A stretch of 64,000 bases of DNA from Bradyrhizobium sp. CB1650 (GCF_029761915.1 NZ_CP121695.1:6291501-6355500); one strand, 5' to 3'; shown: positions 37,319 through 46,348, counted from the stretch's first letter. The notes: generated by a model from the letters alone, not told the origin. Numbers and translations: made by a program.

Positions 37319-38212
37319 ATGCAGGCCCTCTTCATCGGACAGACCTATATCGACGTCACCTTCATCACCGACCACTTGCCGACCGGCGACGAGAAGCACG
37401 TTGCCGACGCCTACGCAGTCTCGTTCGGCGGCAATGCGGTCACGGCGGCTTTCTGCTGCGCCAAGCTCGGAATCGTTCCGGACCTGATCGCCACCGTCGC
37501 CAATGACTGGCTGGGCCGCATGTTCCAGGACATGTGCGCGAAGTACGCGATCTCGCTGCACGGCCGGAAGGTGAACTCCTCCTCGCTCTCCTTCATCATG
37601 CCCAAGGACGGCAAGCGCGCCATCGTCCGTTGCCGCGACGATCATCACATTCATCCCTTCCCGATCCTCAATCTCGGCAACTGCCGCGCGTTGCATATCG
37701 ACGGCCACCAGCCGGACGCCGCGATCCATTACGCAAAAGTCTGCCGCGAGGCCGGCATCCTCACTTCGCTCGATGGCGGCGGTCTGCGCACGAACACCCA
37801 TGAGCTCCTGGAATTCATCGACGTCGCGATCGTCGCCGAGCGCCTGTGCGAGCAGATGGACCTGACGCCGGAGCAGATGCTGGACTACCTGAAGGGCCGC
37901 GGCTGCAGGATCGGCGGCGTCACCATGGGCGAGAAGGGCCTGCTCTGGTACAACGAGACCGGCACGGTCGAGATCATGCCGGCGATGCCGATTCCGCGCG
38001 AACGCGTGCTCGACACCAACGGCGCCGGCGACGTCTTCCACGGCGCCTATATCTATTCCTACCTGGCCCATCCCGGCAAAACCTGGCGCGAGCATTTCGA
38101 TTTCGCCCGCGCGGCGTCGACCTTCAAGATCCAGCGCCTCGGCAACGAGGCCGGCTTGCCGACCCTTGTCGACATCGCCAAGGTCAGGCACGAATTCGAG
38201 GCCAGGGTCTAG
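37319..38212 (+). CDS. PfkB-family carbohydrate kinase
   Basis: This 297-residue kinase of the ribokinase family has the N-terminal GG motif (VSFGGNAVTAAFCCAKLG) and the second signature DTNGAGDVFHGAY, with catalytic base D238. It phosphorylates a sugar or nucleoside using ATP; the substrate is not identifiable by eye. It differs clearly from the ribokinase encoded 18 bases downstream, so the two probably act on different sugars in the same pathway or operon. Confidence 0.88.
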   Translation: MQALFIGQTYIDVTFITDHLPTGDEKHVADAYAVSFGGNAVTAAFCCAKLGIVPDLIATVANDWLGRMFQDMCAKYAISLHGRKVNSSSLSFIMPKDGKRAIVRCRDDHHIHPFPILNLGNCRALHIDGHQPDAAIHYAKVCREAGILTSLDGGGLRTNTHELLEFIDVAIVAERLCEQMDLTPEQMLDYLKGRGCRIGGVTMGEKGLLWYNETGTVEIMPAMPIPRERVLDTNGAGDVFHGAYIYSYLAHPGKTWREHFDFARAASTFKIQRLGNEAGLPTLVDIAKVRHEFEARV

Positions 38213-38230
38213 ACTTCGCGGGGGTCTTGC

Positions 38231-39139
38231 ATGGGGCGTGTCGTCATCGCCGGAAGCATCAACATGGATGTGGTGGCGACGGCCGATCGCCATCCCAGGG
38301 TCGGCGAGACCGTCGCAGGCCGGCAGGTGCTGTATTTTCCCGGCGGCAAGGGCGCGAACCAGGCCGTGGCCGCGTCGCGGCTGGGTGCCCGCACCACGCT
38401 GATCGGCCTGCTGGGGAAGGATTCCTTCGCGGAAGAGCTGAAGGCCTTCCTTGGCGATCAGGCCGTCGATCTCGGCTACGTCCGGGAGACGGCCGACGCG
38501 CACACCGGCACGGCGATCATCACGGTGGCGGAGGCCGACAACACCATTGTCGTCATTCCCGGCACCAATGCACTGGTCAGCGCGGACGATGTCAGTGTCG
38601 TGCCGCTGCTGAAGGGCGATGTCGCGGTCAGCCAGTTCGAGATCCCCCTGCCGACGATCGCCGCGTTCTTCCAGCGGGCACGGTCCGCCCAGGCGACGAC
38701 GGTGCTCAATCCGGCGCCCGCGCAGAAATTCGCGCACGACCTGCTCGAGCTCGTCGATATCCTTGTGCTGAACGAGAGCGAACTCGGCCTGCTCGCCGGC
38801 GTCGACTTGTCGGAGGGCGATGAGCCGGCGCGCATCATGGGCGTCGCGCGGCAGCTTCGGGCGCGCGAGGACCAGACGATCTGCGTGACGCTGGGCAAGC
38901 GCGGCGTGCTGGCGCTCGCCGCTCGTGAAGAGATCGTGGTGGCGGGCCGCGTGGTGCAGGCGGTCGACACGACAGGCGCCGGCGACTGCTTCGTCGGCGC
39001 GCTCGCGGCACAACTCGCCGGTGGTGCCGCCTTGCGCGATGCGCTCGCCTTCGCCAACGCCGCCGCCTCGATCTCGGTGCAGCGGATGGGCGCCGGTCCC
39101 TCGATGCCGACCGCGGCGGAAGTCGCGGCAGTCTTGTAG
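38231..39139 (+). CDS. rbsK: Ribokinase
   Basis: This 302-residue protein follows the ribokinase pattern closely: VVIAGSINMDVVATADRHPRVGETV, FPGGKGANQAVAASRLGA (residues 36-53), NPAPA, VDILVLNESE and DTTGAGDCFVGALAAQLA with catalytic D252. It should form ribose 5-phosphate from D-ribose and ATP. It follows the other PfkB kinase gene closely and ends at a hairpin that also faces the convergent flavoprotein gene. No ribose transporter is adjacent, and a relative acting on another pentose or a nucleoside cannot be excluded. Confidence 0.82.
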   Translation: MGRVVIAGSINMDVVATADRHPRVGETVAGRQVLYFPGGKGANQAVAASRLGARTTLIGLLGKDSFAEELKAFLGDQAVDLGYVRETADAHTGTAIITVAEADNTIVVIPGTNALVSADDVSVVPLLKGDVAVSQFEIPLPTIAAFFQRARSAQATTVLNPAPAQKFAHDLLELVDILVLNESELGLLAGVDLSEGDEPARIMGVARQLRAREDQTICVTLGKRGVLALAAREEIVVAGRVVQAVDTTGAGDCFVGALAAQLAGGAALRDALAFANAAASISVQRMGAGPSMPTAAEVAAVL

Positions 39140-39151
39140 GGCCGTCTTTCG

Positions 39152-39187
39152 CCTCTCCCCGCCTGCGGTCCGCCTGCCGGGGAGAGG
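39152..39187. terminator. Hairpin between convergent rbsK and flavoprotein genes
   Basis: CCTCTCCCCG (39152-39161) pairs perfectly with CGGGGAGAGG (39178-39187). It lies between two stops that face each other and could end transcription from both sides. It lacks a U-run, and similar hairpins recur in this genome type, so it may simply be a dispersed element. Confidence 0.5.
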
Positions 39188-39194
39188 GAGAAGA

Positions 39195-40415
39195 TCACGC
39201 CAGCGCGCTCTTTAGGTCAAAGCTTTGATCGGCGGCCTGCTCCGGCGAGATCGAGCGGTCCATGCCGAGCAGGCGGCGGCCGAACATGTGATCGCCGGCG
39301 CGGTTGATGGACTCGATGCCAAGCAGCTTGTCGCCCTTGTAGCAGAACGCGGAGAACGCCTTGCTCGTGGGATCGCCGCGCAGCGCGACGCGATCGTATC
39401 CGGTGGTTAGCCCTGCGATCTGGAGCTTGTCGTCGCCCTGATCGCTCCAGAACCAGGGATGACCGTCGTAGGGCTTGCCGTCGCCGGTCAGCCGCGCCGC
39501 CACGCAGCGGGCGTGATCGGTGGCGTTCTGCACCGACTCAAGCCGCAGCGATCCGCCAAAGCGCGGGCTCGCAAACAGCGCGCAATCGCCGATCGCCGAG
39601 ATATTGGGATCGGACGTCGACAGATGCTCGTCGACGATGATGCCGGACGCGACCGGCAGCCCCGCCTCCGCCGCAAGCTCGATGTTCGGCAGCACGCCGA
39701 CACCGACCACGACGAGGTCGGCCGGCAAGTGCCGGCCGTCGCTGAGGCTGACGCCGGTGACCTTGCCGCCCTCCGCCTCGATGCTGGTTGCCTGCACCCC
39801 GAGGTGAATACGGATGCCGGCCTCGCGGTGCCGCGCCTGGAAATAGTCCGAGACCTCCGCCGTCACCGCCCGCGCCATCACGCGCGGGGCAAGCTCGATC
39901 ACGTCGACCTCCAGCCCCTTGATCCGCGCGGTTGCGGCGAATTCCAGGCCGATGAAACCCGCACCAATGACCACAGCCCGCTTCTTCGACGGGATGATCT
40001 TTCGCAGCGCCTCGCTCTCGTCGAGGATGCGCAGATATTTCACGTCGGGCAGGTTCGCGTTCGGCAGATCGAGCAACCGATTGCGGGCGCCGGTGGCGAG
40101 CACGAGGTGGCCATAGGGAAGCGTCTCGCCCGACGCGAGGTGCAGCTTGCGCCCCGCGCGATCGATCGACACCGCGCGGCCCGCGATCAGATCGATCTTC
40201 TGGTCGTGGTAAAACCTCTCCGGCCGGAACATCAGGCTTTCCGGACCGGCGGAGCCCTTGATGTAGGCCTTGGACAGAGGCGGCCGCTGATAGGGCAGAT
40301 GTGCCTCGTCGTTGACCAGGAAGATGCGGTCGGAGAAGCCCGCCTGACGCAGGGATGCAGCGACCTGGTAACCGCCATGTCCCGCACCGACGATGATCAC
40401 TGGACCATCCGTCAT
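39195..40415 (-). CDS. FAD-dependent ferredoxin/rubredoxin reductase-like oxidoreductase
   Basis: This 406-residue flavoprotein has two dinucleotide-binding motifs: IIVGAGHGGYQVAASLR at the start for FAD and AVVIGAGFIGLEFAA for NAD(P)H. It also has LATGARNR and the FAD-binding AIGDCALF. The pattern fits rhodocoxin- or putidaredoxin-type ferredoxin reductases that feed electrons to P450s or dioxygenases. The ATG at 40415 is chosen because the FAD motif follows directly. A 13-codon reading frame ends at this start (ATGA overlap, 40412-40415) and may control translation. No ferredoxin gene is beside it. Confidence 0.87.
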   Translation of the reverse strand: MTDGPVIIVGAGHGGYQVAASLRQAGFSDRIFLVNDEAHLPYQRPPLSKAYIKGSAGPESLMFRPERFYHDQKIDLIAGRAVSIDRAGRKLHLASGETLPYGHLVLATGARNRLLDLPNANLPDVKYLRILDESEALRKIIPSKKRAVVIGAGFIGLEFAATARIKGLEVDVIELAPRVMARAVTAEVSDYFQARHREAGIRIHLGVQATSIEAEGGKVTGVSLSDGRHLPADLVVVGVGVLPNIELAAEAGLPVASGIIVDEHLSTSDPNISAIGDCALFASPRFGGSLRLESVQNATDHARCVAARLTGDGKPYDGHPWFWSDQGDDKLQIAGLTTGYDRVALRGDPTSKAFSAFCYKGDKLLGIESINRAGDHMFGRRLLGMDRSISPEQAADQSFDLKSALA

Positions 40416-40453
40416 TGGAACAGCCCTCTTCTCAAGACACGAGCGTTCGCCAT
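40412..40453 (-). CDS. Possible 13-codon leader peptide upstream of the flavoprotein
   Basis: An ATG at 40453, preceded by AGGAG with good spacing (GGAG ends 6 bases before the ATG), opens a frame reading MANARVLRRGLFQ. It stops at TGA inside the ATGA that starts the reductase gene. The arrangement suggests translational coupling. It may instead be chance, since the reductase also has its own GAGGG about 8 bases before its start. Confidence 0.4.
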   Translation of the reverse strand: MANARVLRRGLFQ

Positions 40454-40666
40454 GTCGTCTCCTCTCTCGCTGATTTTGGCTTGCTGGCCTCGCCCGGAGG
40501 AGCCGGCGCTCGTGTCCGTCCCTAAACGAAGGCAGCCCCATTTGACCCCATCGTTCCGCCTTGCGCAAGAGCGCCAGCCTGGCATGCAAGCGCCATGACC
40601 GGGATTGTCACCCCTCGCCTTCTGCGATTTAGTTGCGCCAACGACCTCTTGCCGGGGATTTTCGAA

Positions 40667-41461
40667 ATGTCTGCTCCCGCCTCCCGTCCCGATGATGCCG
40701 CCCTGCTGCGGATCGATGGCCCGATCGCGACCATCACGCTCAACCGTCCCGCCGCGTTCAACTCGATCAACCTCGCGATCGCGCAGAAGCTCGAACAGCT
40801 CGCGGCGTATATCGAAGGCGCCGATGATATCAGGGTGGTCGTCATCGAAGGCGAAGGCCGCGCCTTCTGTGCCGGCGGCGATCTGCAGACGATCGGCGCG
40901 GCGGCCGAAGCCAATACGGTCACGCCGGTCGTCGGCGAACTGCTGAAGCATTATCACGCCTTCATCGAGACGATCCGCCGGATGCCAAAACTGTCGCTGT
41001 CCAGCGTCCACGGTTCGGCGGCCGGCGCCGGCATGGGCCTCGCCTTCGTCACCGATCTCTGCATTGCCGCGGAAGATGCCCGCTTCACGCCGGCCTATGC
41101 CAAGATCGGCGTCTCGCCGGACGGTGGCAGCACGGTCGGCATCGTCGGCACGGTCGGATCCCGCCGCGCGCTGCAGATCTTCCTGTCCGAAGACAATTTT
41201 ACCGCGCAGCAGGCCCATGAATGGGGCCTGGTCGCCAAGGTCGTGCCTCCGGCCGAGCTGAAGGCGGCGGCGCGGCAGCTCGCCGAGCGCCTCGCGCAGA
41301 ACCCGCCGGCGGCGATCGCCGGCACCAAATCGCTGGTCTACCAGGCCGCGACCACACCGGTGAAGCAGCAGCTCGACGCCGAAGAGCACAAGATCATCAT
41401 GGCGATGAACACGGAGGACTTTCGCGTCGCCGTGAAGAAATTCACGAGCAAGGGCAAGTAG
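40667..41461 (+). CDS. Enoyl-CoA hydratase/isomerase family protein
   Basis: This 264-residue crotonase-fold protein has the ATITLNRPAAFNSI entry strand, the oxyanion-hole segment GRAFCAGGDLQTI, and HGSAAGAGMGLAFVTDLCIAAEDARF. It probably hydrates or isomerises an acyl-CoA in fatty acid or aromatic acid breakdown. The usual second catalytic Glu position reads SPDGGSTVGIVGTVG, where classical hydratases have a Glu (PE/PGG), so isomerase or other crotonase activity is possible. The ATG at 40667 (MSAPASRPDD) gives the expected length; 24 in-frame codons upstream are probably not translated. It is divergent from the flavoprotein and converges on the TRAP genes, leaving only 9 bases. Confidence 0.87.
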   Translation: MSAPASRPDDAALLRIDGPIATITLNRPAAFNSINLAIAQKLEQLAAYIEGADDIRVVVIEGEGRAFCAGGDLQTIGAAAEANTVTPVVGELLKHYHAFIETIRRMPKLSLSSVHGSAAGAGMGLAFVTDLCIAAEDARFTPAYAKIGVSPDGGSTVGIVGTVGSRRALQIFLSEDNFTAQQAHEWGLVAKVVPPAELKAAARQLAERLAQNPPAAIAGTKSLVYQAATTPVKQQLDAEEHKIIMAMNTEDFRVAVKKFTSKGK

Positions 41462-41470
41462 CCGCGACAC

Positions 41471-42811
41471 TCATTGCGGACAGATGTAGCCGGTTCCTGC
41501 CGGCGACTTGAAGCAGCCGACCGATTCCGGCAGCACGTGCCGCGGCAGCCAGAGCACCACGCTCGGGAAGTAGATCGCGAACGCGATGGTGGTAAAGAAC
41601 ACGACATAGATCGGCAGCGCCGCGCGCAGCGCCTTGGCGAAGCTGATGCCGACGAATTTCGACGCCATCAGCAGCACCAGCCCATACGGCGGCGTGATCA
41701 GGCCGAAGGCGAGCGTGGCGATCAGCACCACGCCCATGTGCACGCCGTTGATGTCGCCCGCCTCCGTCAGCGCGTTGACCAGCGGCATGAAGATGATGAT
41801 GGTCGGCACCGGCTCGATGAAGTCGCCGACGACGGTGAACAGCAGCACCATCAACAGCATGATCAGATGCGGATCGTTGCCGGCGATGGAGGTGATCCAT
41901 TCCGCGATGTAGTTCGCGCCGCGCAAATAGGCGAGCATCCAGCCGAAGGCGTTGGCGGCGCCGATCGTGATCAGCGGCAGCGAGAAGATCAGGCCGGCGA
42001 GGCAGAAGTCGTAAGGGATCTTCTTGAAGTGGCCGCGATTGAGCGCGGGGATCACGACCAGGATGATCCAGGCCACGGCGACGACGCCGGCCTCCGTGGG
42101 CGTGAACCAGCCGGTCAGGATGCCGCCGAGCAGGATCACCGGAATCATCAGCGGCAAGGCGGCATCGCCGGCCGCGAACACCACCTGGCGCAATGGCGCC
42201 CGCGGCTTGCGCAAGCCCGAGGGGCCGAAGAAATAGCAGTAGATCATCAGACCGAAGCCGATCATCAGGCCCGGCACCACACCCGCCATGAACAGGCCGG
42301 CGATCGAGACGTTGCCGACGGCGCCATAGACCACGGCGGTGATGCTCGGCGGCACCAGCGCCGCGATGGTCGAAGCAGAGGCGATGATGGCAGCGATGAA
42401 GGCGGGCTCATACCCCTCGCGCTTCATCGGGCCACCCAGCGCGCGGCTCATGACGGCGACGTCAGCGGTGGTCGAGCCCGACATCTCCGAGAAGAACATG
42501 CTGAAGACGACCACGACCTGCGACAGGCCGCCCCTGATGTGCCCGACCAGCGACACCGAGAGATTCGCGATCCGCACCACCACATTCGCCGAGCTCATGA
42601 GCTCGCCGACCAGCAGGAAGAACGGGATCGCCAGCAGCGCCTCGGAATCGACGCCGTCAAAGATCTTCTGGATGATCGCGGCGAGTGAGACGTCCGAGAG
42701 GATCGCACCGATGAACACGCCGGCCATCAGTGAAAACGGCACGGGCACGCCGAGATAGCCGAAGAACAGGAAGCAGAAGGACATCAACGCCAGGACGATT
42801 GGTGCGCTCAC
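41471..42811 (-). CDS. TRAP transporter large permease (DctM type)
   Basis: This 446-residue membrane protein is of normal DctM length with about 12 helices. Family segments include GYLGVPVPFSLMAGVFIGAIL, FFSEMSGSTTADVAVMSRALGGPMKREGYEPAFIAAI, PPSITAVVYG and TPPYGLVLL. It forms the sodium-driven translocation channel of a TRAP system for organic acids. Its start overlaps the stop of the small-permease gene by four bases. Confidence 0.93.
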   Translation of the reverse strand: MSAPIVLALMSFCFLFFGYLGVPVPFSLMAGVFIGAILSDVSLAAIIQKIFDGVDSEALLAIPFFLLVGELMSSANVVVRIANLSVSLVGHIRGGLSQVVVVFSMFFSEMSGSTTADVAVMSRALGGPMKREGYEPAFIAAIIASASTIAALVPPSITAVVYGAVGNVSIAGLFMAGVVPGLMIGFGLMIYCYFFGPSGLRKPRAPLRQVVFAAGDAALPLMIPVILLGGILTGWFTPTEAGVVAVAWIILVVIPALNRGHFKKIPYDFCLAGLIFSLPLITIGAANAFGWMLAYLRGANYIAEWITSIAGNDPHLIMLLMVLLFTVVGDFIEPVPTIIIFMPLVNALTEAGDINGVHMGVVLIATLAFGLITPPYGLVLLMASKFVGISFAKALRAALPIYVVFFTTIAFAIYFPSVVLWLPRHVLPESVGCFKSPAGTGYICPQ

Positions 42812-43386
42812 GGCTGCGCCCTCATCTGTGCGTCGGTAACGATGGGCGTTGCGTCCTCGTTCGGTGGCTCGGGATGGTCAAAACCGTTGCGAAGGCCGTT
42901 GGCGAGCTGCTCGATGGTGAACAGGCCGATCAGGACGCCCGACAGCGGGATGATGGCATAGAGGGAGGCGATCGGCGTGCCCGACGGCAGGCGGAAGCTG
43001 CCGAAGCCACGGAGATAGTTCTGGTAGCCGTACCAGATCAGGCAGACGGCGACGCCGAGCACGACGATCCGAATCACGATCTCCACGATCAGCCGCGGCG
43101 TGCCGTGCATCGCCTCCGAGATCGCGGTGAGATAGAGGTGGTCGTTGCGCCGGGTCGCGGCCGCCGCACCGATGAAGATCGCATAGATGAACAGCGTCGA
43201 GGTGACTTCCTGGAGCCACAGCCAGGGATGGCCGATGGTGCGGGTGACGATGTCGGCGGTCACCGACAGCGAGAAGCCGAAGCACAAGGTGCCGCAGAGT
43301 AGCATCAGGGCGAGCTCGAGCCAGTCGAACGCGCGCCATTTGAGGTGACGCTGCCGTCTCAAGACCAGTTTGTCGGCGATGGCCAT
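42808..43386 (-). CDS. TRAP transporter small permease (DctQ type)
   Basis: This 192-residue protein has four membrane helices and the DctQ pattern: LELALMLLCGTLCFGFSLSVTADIVTRTIGHPWLWLQEVTSTLFIYAIFIGAAAATRRNDHL. The highly conserved region before the second helix (WLQEV) helps it pair with DctM. The ATG at 43386 (MAIADKL) is preferred; another start 18 bases upstream is possible. It overlaps dctM by four bases and is separated from the binding-protein gene by a palindromic element of about 85 bases. Confidence 0.88.
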   Translation of the reverse strand: MAIADKLVLRRQRHLKWRAFDWLELALMLLCGTLCFGFSLSVTADIVTRTIGHPWLWLQEVTSTLFIYAIFIGAAAATRRNDHLYLTAISEAMHGTPRLIVEIVIRIVVLGVAVCLIWYGYQNYLRGFGSFRLPSGTPIASLYAIIPLSGVLIGLFTIEQLANGLRNGFDHPEPPNEDATPIVTDAQMRAQP

Positions 43387-43421
43387 TCTACGGGCGCTCC
43401 GCAACTCCTTGCCCGGCTCTC

Positions 43422-43506
43422 GTCATGGCCGGGCTTGTCCCGGCCATCGACGTTGGGGCCGGCCGGGAGGAAGAACGTGGATGCCCGGGACAAGCCCGGG
43501 CATGAC
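43422..43506. repeat. Dispersed palindromic element, family 1, copy B
   Basis: This 85-base element has mirrored GTCATGGCCGGGCTTGTCCC ends; the right end reads GGGACAAGCCCGGGCATGAC. It is the partner of the element at 35145-35228; the arms are conserved and the centres differ. It lies between the dctP-type stop and the dctQ-type start, in the middle of the TRAP operon, where its hairpins could alter relative expression. Confidence 0.85.
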
Positions 43507-43520
43507 GGCTTTGCTGGCGG

Positions 43521-44516
43521 CTAATTAACCGACCGGATCAGGTTCTTGATCTTCTCGGCGTGGGGGCCGAGCTCCTTGGCGAGCTTGTCGAGATAAGGAT
43601 CGGCGATCGTCGTAAAACTCTTCTTGTCGACGTCCTGGACAATCTTGACGCCCATCTTCTTCAGCTTCTCGGCCGCGGTCCGCTCCAGCTCGAACGCCTT
43701 CTGCGGCTCCTTGGTGCTGATCTCGTTCGCCGCCGTCTGTACCCACTGCCTCTGCTCGGAGGACAGGCTCTGCCAGAGCTTGTCGGAGACGAACACCAGC
43801 GCGTTGTTGGCCTCGTGCTCGGTGATGTTCAGCACCGGCGCCACCTCGTAGTGCTTGTTGACGAGGTAGACGTTGATGCTGTTCTCGGCGACGTCGACCA
43901 CGCCGGTTTGCAGCGAGGTATAGACGCTGCCGAACGGCATGTGCACGGTCTGGGCGCCGTAGGCCGGGAACATGGTGTCCTCGGTCGCTGTCGCCTGCAC
44001 GCGGACCTTGAGCCCCTTGATGTCGCCGACGTTGTGGATCTCCTTCTTGGAGTACATGTGGCGCACGCCCTGCGAGCCGGTTGCGATCACGTGTAGACCC
44101 TGTGTGGTCTCGTCGATCATCGTCCTGAGCGCTTCGAACACGCGGGGATCGGCCAACCCCTTGATCACGTGGTTCTCGTCGCGGAACAGAAAGTGCAGCG
44201 ACATCACGCCCGCCTGCGGAGAGATCGTCGCTGTGTTGGCCGAAGAGATGATCGCGAATTCGATATCGCCGGATTTGACGAGCTGGAGAACCTGCGGCTC
44301 CTGCCCGAGCTGAGCGCCGGGATATTGATCGACGATCATCGTCCCCTTGCTCAGTTCCTTGAGCTTGTCGGCGAAGAGATCACCCGCGATGGAATAGCCG
44401 GTATTGCGCGGCTGGTCATAGGCGAAGCGATAGTGCTTCACCTCCTGCGCCCCGGCCCCAGTGACGAACAGGACGGCGGCCAACGCCGCGAACCCACGTA
44501 TGGATCGTGCAATCAT
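43521..44516 (-). CDS. TRAP transporter solute-binding protein (DctP type)
   Basis: This 331-residue periplasmic protein has a signal peptide (MIARSIRGFAALAAVLFVTGAGA/QEVK). DctP landmarks follow: FAYDQPRNTGYSIAGDLFADKLKELSKGTMIVDQYPGAQLGQEPQVLQLV, KGLKVRVQATATEDTMFPAYGA, and PFGSVYTSLQTGVVDVAENSINVYL. The arginine in KVRVQ usually contacts a ligand carboxylate, which suggests an organic or sugar acid. The permease genes follow on the same strand. The dehydratase gene upstream ends 64 bases before its start and may be part of the same transcript. Confidence 0.92.
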   Translation of the reverse strand: MIARSIRGFAALAAVLFVTGAGAQEVKHYRFAYDQPRNTGYSIAGDLFADKLKELSKGTMIVDQYPGAQLGQEPQVLQLVKSGDIEFAIISSANTATISPQAGVMSLHFLFRDENHVIKGLADPRVFEALRTMIDETTQGLHVIATGSQGVRHMYSKKEIHNVGDIKGLKVRVQATATEDTMFPAYGAQTVHMPFGSVYTSLQTGVVDVAENSINVYLVNKHYEVAPVLNITEHEANNALVFVSDKLWQSLSSEQRQWVQTAANEISTKEPQKAFELERTAAEKLKKMGVKIVQDVDKKSFTTIADPYLDKLAKELGPHAEKIKNLIRSVN

Positions 44517-44580
44517 CGTTTCCCCCTGTTTTTGTCGCCCGCCGCCTTCAGCGGTCTGAGCTACGCTTTCGGGTGGTTGG

Positions 44581-46296
44581 TCACCCCTTCCCAGTTCCAG
44601 TCCTCTGCATGAAATCGAAGTCGCAGCCCTCGTCGGCCTGCAAGATGGTCTCGTTGAAAAGCCAGGCGTAGCCGCGCCGCGCCTCGTCCGGCGTAGCGGC
44701 CGGCTTCATCGCATCGCGGCGCCGTTCCAGCTCGGCAGCATCGACCAGCAGCTCAATGCTGCGCTTGGCAACGTCCAGCCGGATCATGTCGCCGTTCTTC
44801 ACCAGCGCGAGCGGACCGCCGACGGCGGATTCCGGCGTGATGTGCAACACGATGGTACCGAACGCCGTGCCGCTCATGCGCGCGTCCGAAATACGCACCA
44901 TGTCCTTGGTGCCGCCACGCGCGAGCTTCTTCGGGATCGGCAGATACCCCGCTTCAGGCATGCCGGGCGCGCCTTTGGGACCGGCATTGCGCAGTACCAG
45001 CACGTCGTCGGCGTTCACATCGAGATCAGGATCGTCGACCCGCAGGGTCATGTCCTCGACGGATTCGAACACCACCGCACGCCCGGTGTGCTGCAACAGC
45101 TTCGGGCTCGCGGCCGATTGCTTGATGACCGCGCCGCGCGGCGCCAGATTGCCATGCAGGACCGCAAGGCCGCCCTCCGGCTTGATCGGATTGTCGCGGG
45201 AGCGGATCGCGTCCTGACCGGGCACCTCTTCCGCATTTGCCACGACATCGCGCAGCGTCTGCCCCGTGATGGTCGCGGCGTCGAGATCGATGAGATCGCC
45301 GAGCTGCGCCAAAAGTTTCGGCACGCCGCCGGCGTGATGGAAATGCTCCATATAGTGCTCACCGGACGGCTTGAGATCGACCAGCACCGGCACCTCGCGG
45401 CCGAGCTTGTCGAAGGCGTCGAGATCGAGCCGATATGGCGAGCGATGCGCCATCGCGGTCAGATGGATCAGGCCGTTGGTCGAGCCGCCGATCGCCTGGA
45501 GCACGACTTGCGCGTTCCTGAACGAGGCCGGCGTCAGCAGTTCGCTCGGCCTCGGCCCTTTGGTCTTGGCCATCTCCGCAGCAACCTTGCCGCTGGCCTC
45601 CGCCAGGCGGAAGCGCTCGGCATGCGGCGCCGGAATGGTTGCGCTCATCGGCAACGACAGGCCGAGGGCCTCGATCATGCAGGCCATGGTCGAGGCCGTG
45701 CCCATCACCATGCAGGTGCCGACCGACGGCGCCAAGCGTCCATTGACCGCCTCGATCTCGGCATCGTCGATATCACCGGCGCGGTATTTGGCCCACAGCC
45801 TGCGGCAGTCGGTGCAGGCGCCCAGCACCTCGCCCTTGTGATGGCCGACCACCATGGGCCCCACGGGAATTACCACCGTCGGCAGGTCGGCGCTGATCGC
45901 CGCCATCACTTGCGCTGGCAACGTCTTGTCGCAGCCGCCGATGACGATCACCGCGTCCATCGGTTGGGCGCGGATCATCTCCTCGGTGTCCATCGCCATC
46001 AAATTGCGCAGATACATCGAGGTCGGATGCGCAAAGCTCTCGGCGATCGAGATGGTCGGAAACACGAACGGCATCGCGCCCGACAGCATCACGCCGCGCT
46101 TGGCCGCTTCGATGATCTGCGGCACGTTGCCATGGCAGGGATTGTAGTCGCTGTAGGTGTTGGTGATGCCGACGATCGGACGCTCGAGCGCGTCGTCGGA
46201 ATAGCCCATGGCCTTGATGAACGCCTTGCGCAGGAACAGCGAGAAGCCGGCATCGCCATAGCTGGTCAGCCCTTTGCGCAAGCCATTCGTCATCAT
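44581..46296 (-). CDS. IlvD/Edd family dehydratase (sugar-acid dehydratase)
   Basis: This 571-residue iron-sulfur dehydratase has three cluster cysteines in the positions of the [2Fe-2S] branch: C54 (YNPCHGN), C122 (IGGCDKTLPAQ) and C195 (VGTCMVMGTASTM). It also has ISDARMSGTAFG near the C-terminus. The branch includes arabinonate, xylonate and other sugar-acid dehydratases as well as IlvD. Its place next to a TRAP transporter and a divergent GntR regulator favours a sugar acid over branched-chain amino acid synthesis. Two adjacent ATGs (46296 and 46293) can serve as start; longer frames run into the regulatory region. Confidence 0.88.
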   Translation of the reverse strand: MMTNGLRKGLTSYGDAGFSLFLRKAFIKAMGYSDDALERPIVGITNTYSDYNPCHGNVPQIIEAAKRGVMLSGAMPFVFPTISIAESFAHPTSMYLRNLMAMDTEEMIRAQPMDAVIVIGGCDKTLPAQVMAAISADLPTVVIPVGPMVVGHHKGEVLGACTDCRRLWAKYRAGDIDDAEIEAVNGRLAPSVGTCMVMGTASTMACMIEALGLSLPMSATIPAPHAERFRLAEASGKVAAEMAKTKGPRPSELLTPASFRNAQVVLQAIGGSTNGLIHLTAMAHRSPYRLDLDAFDKLGREVPVLVDLKPSGEHYMEHFHHAGGVPKLLAQLGDLIDLDAATITGQTLRDVVANAEEVPGQDAIRSRDNPIKPEGGLAVLHGNLAPRGAVIKQSAASPKLLQHTGRAVVFESVEDMTLRVDDPDLDVNADDVLVLRNAGPKGAPGMPEAGYLPIPKKLARGGTKDMVRISDARMSGTAFGTIVLHITPESAVGGPLALVKNGDMIRLDVAKRSIELLVDAAELERRRDAMKPAATPDEARRGYAWLFNETILQADEGCDFDFMQRTGTGKG

Positions 46297-46339
46297 GCCA
46301 CTCCATTGACTTTGCCATTGTGGTACAGGCTGCCCCCTG

Positions 46340-46348
46340 ATTGTCAAT
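46340..46348. promoter_or_regulatory. Candidate GntR site 1 (ATTGTCAAT)
   Basis: This is one of two identical-pattern palindromes, ATTG-W-CAAT, in the gap between the divergent dehydratase and GntR genes. It lies 44 bases before the dehydratase start. FadR-type GntR proteins commonly bind short palindromes of this size. Confidence 0.5.

Noticed and set aside
23100..40415. P450 and ferredoxin-reductase-like flavoprotein considered as a dedicated pair
   Set aside because: They are about 15 kb apart, in separate units, and no ferredoxin gene is present; pairing would be a guess.
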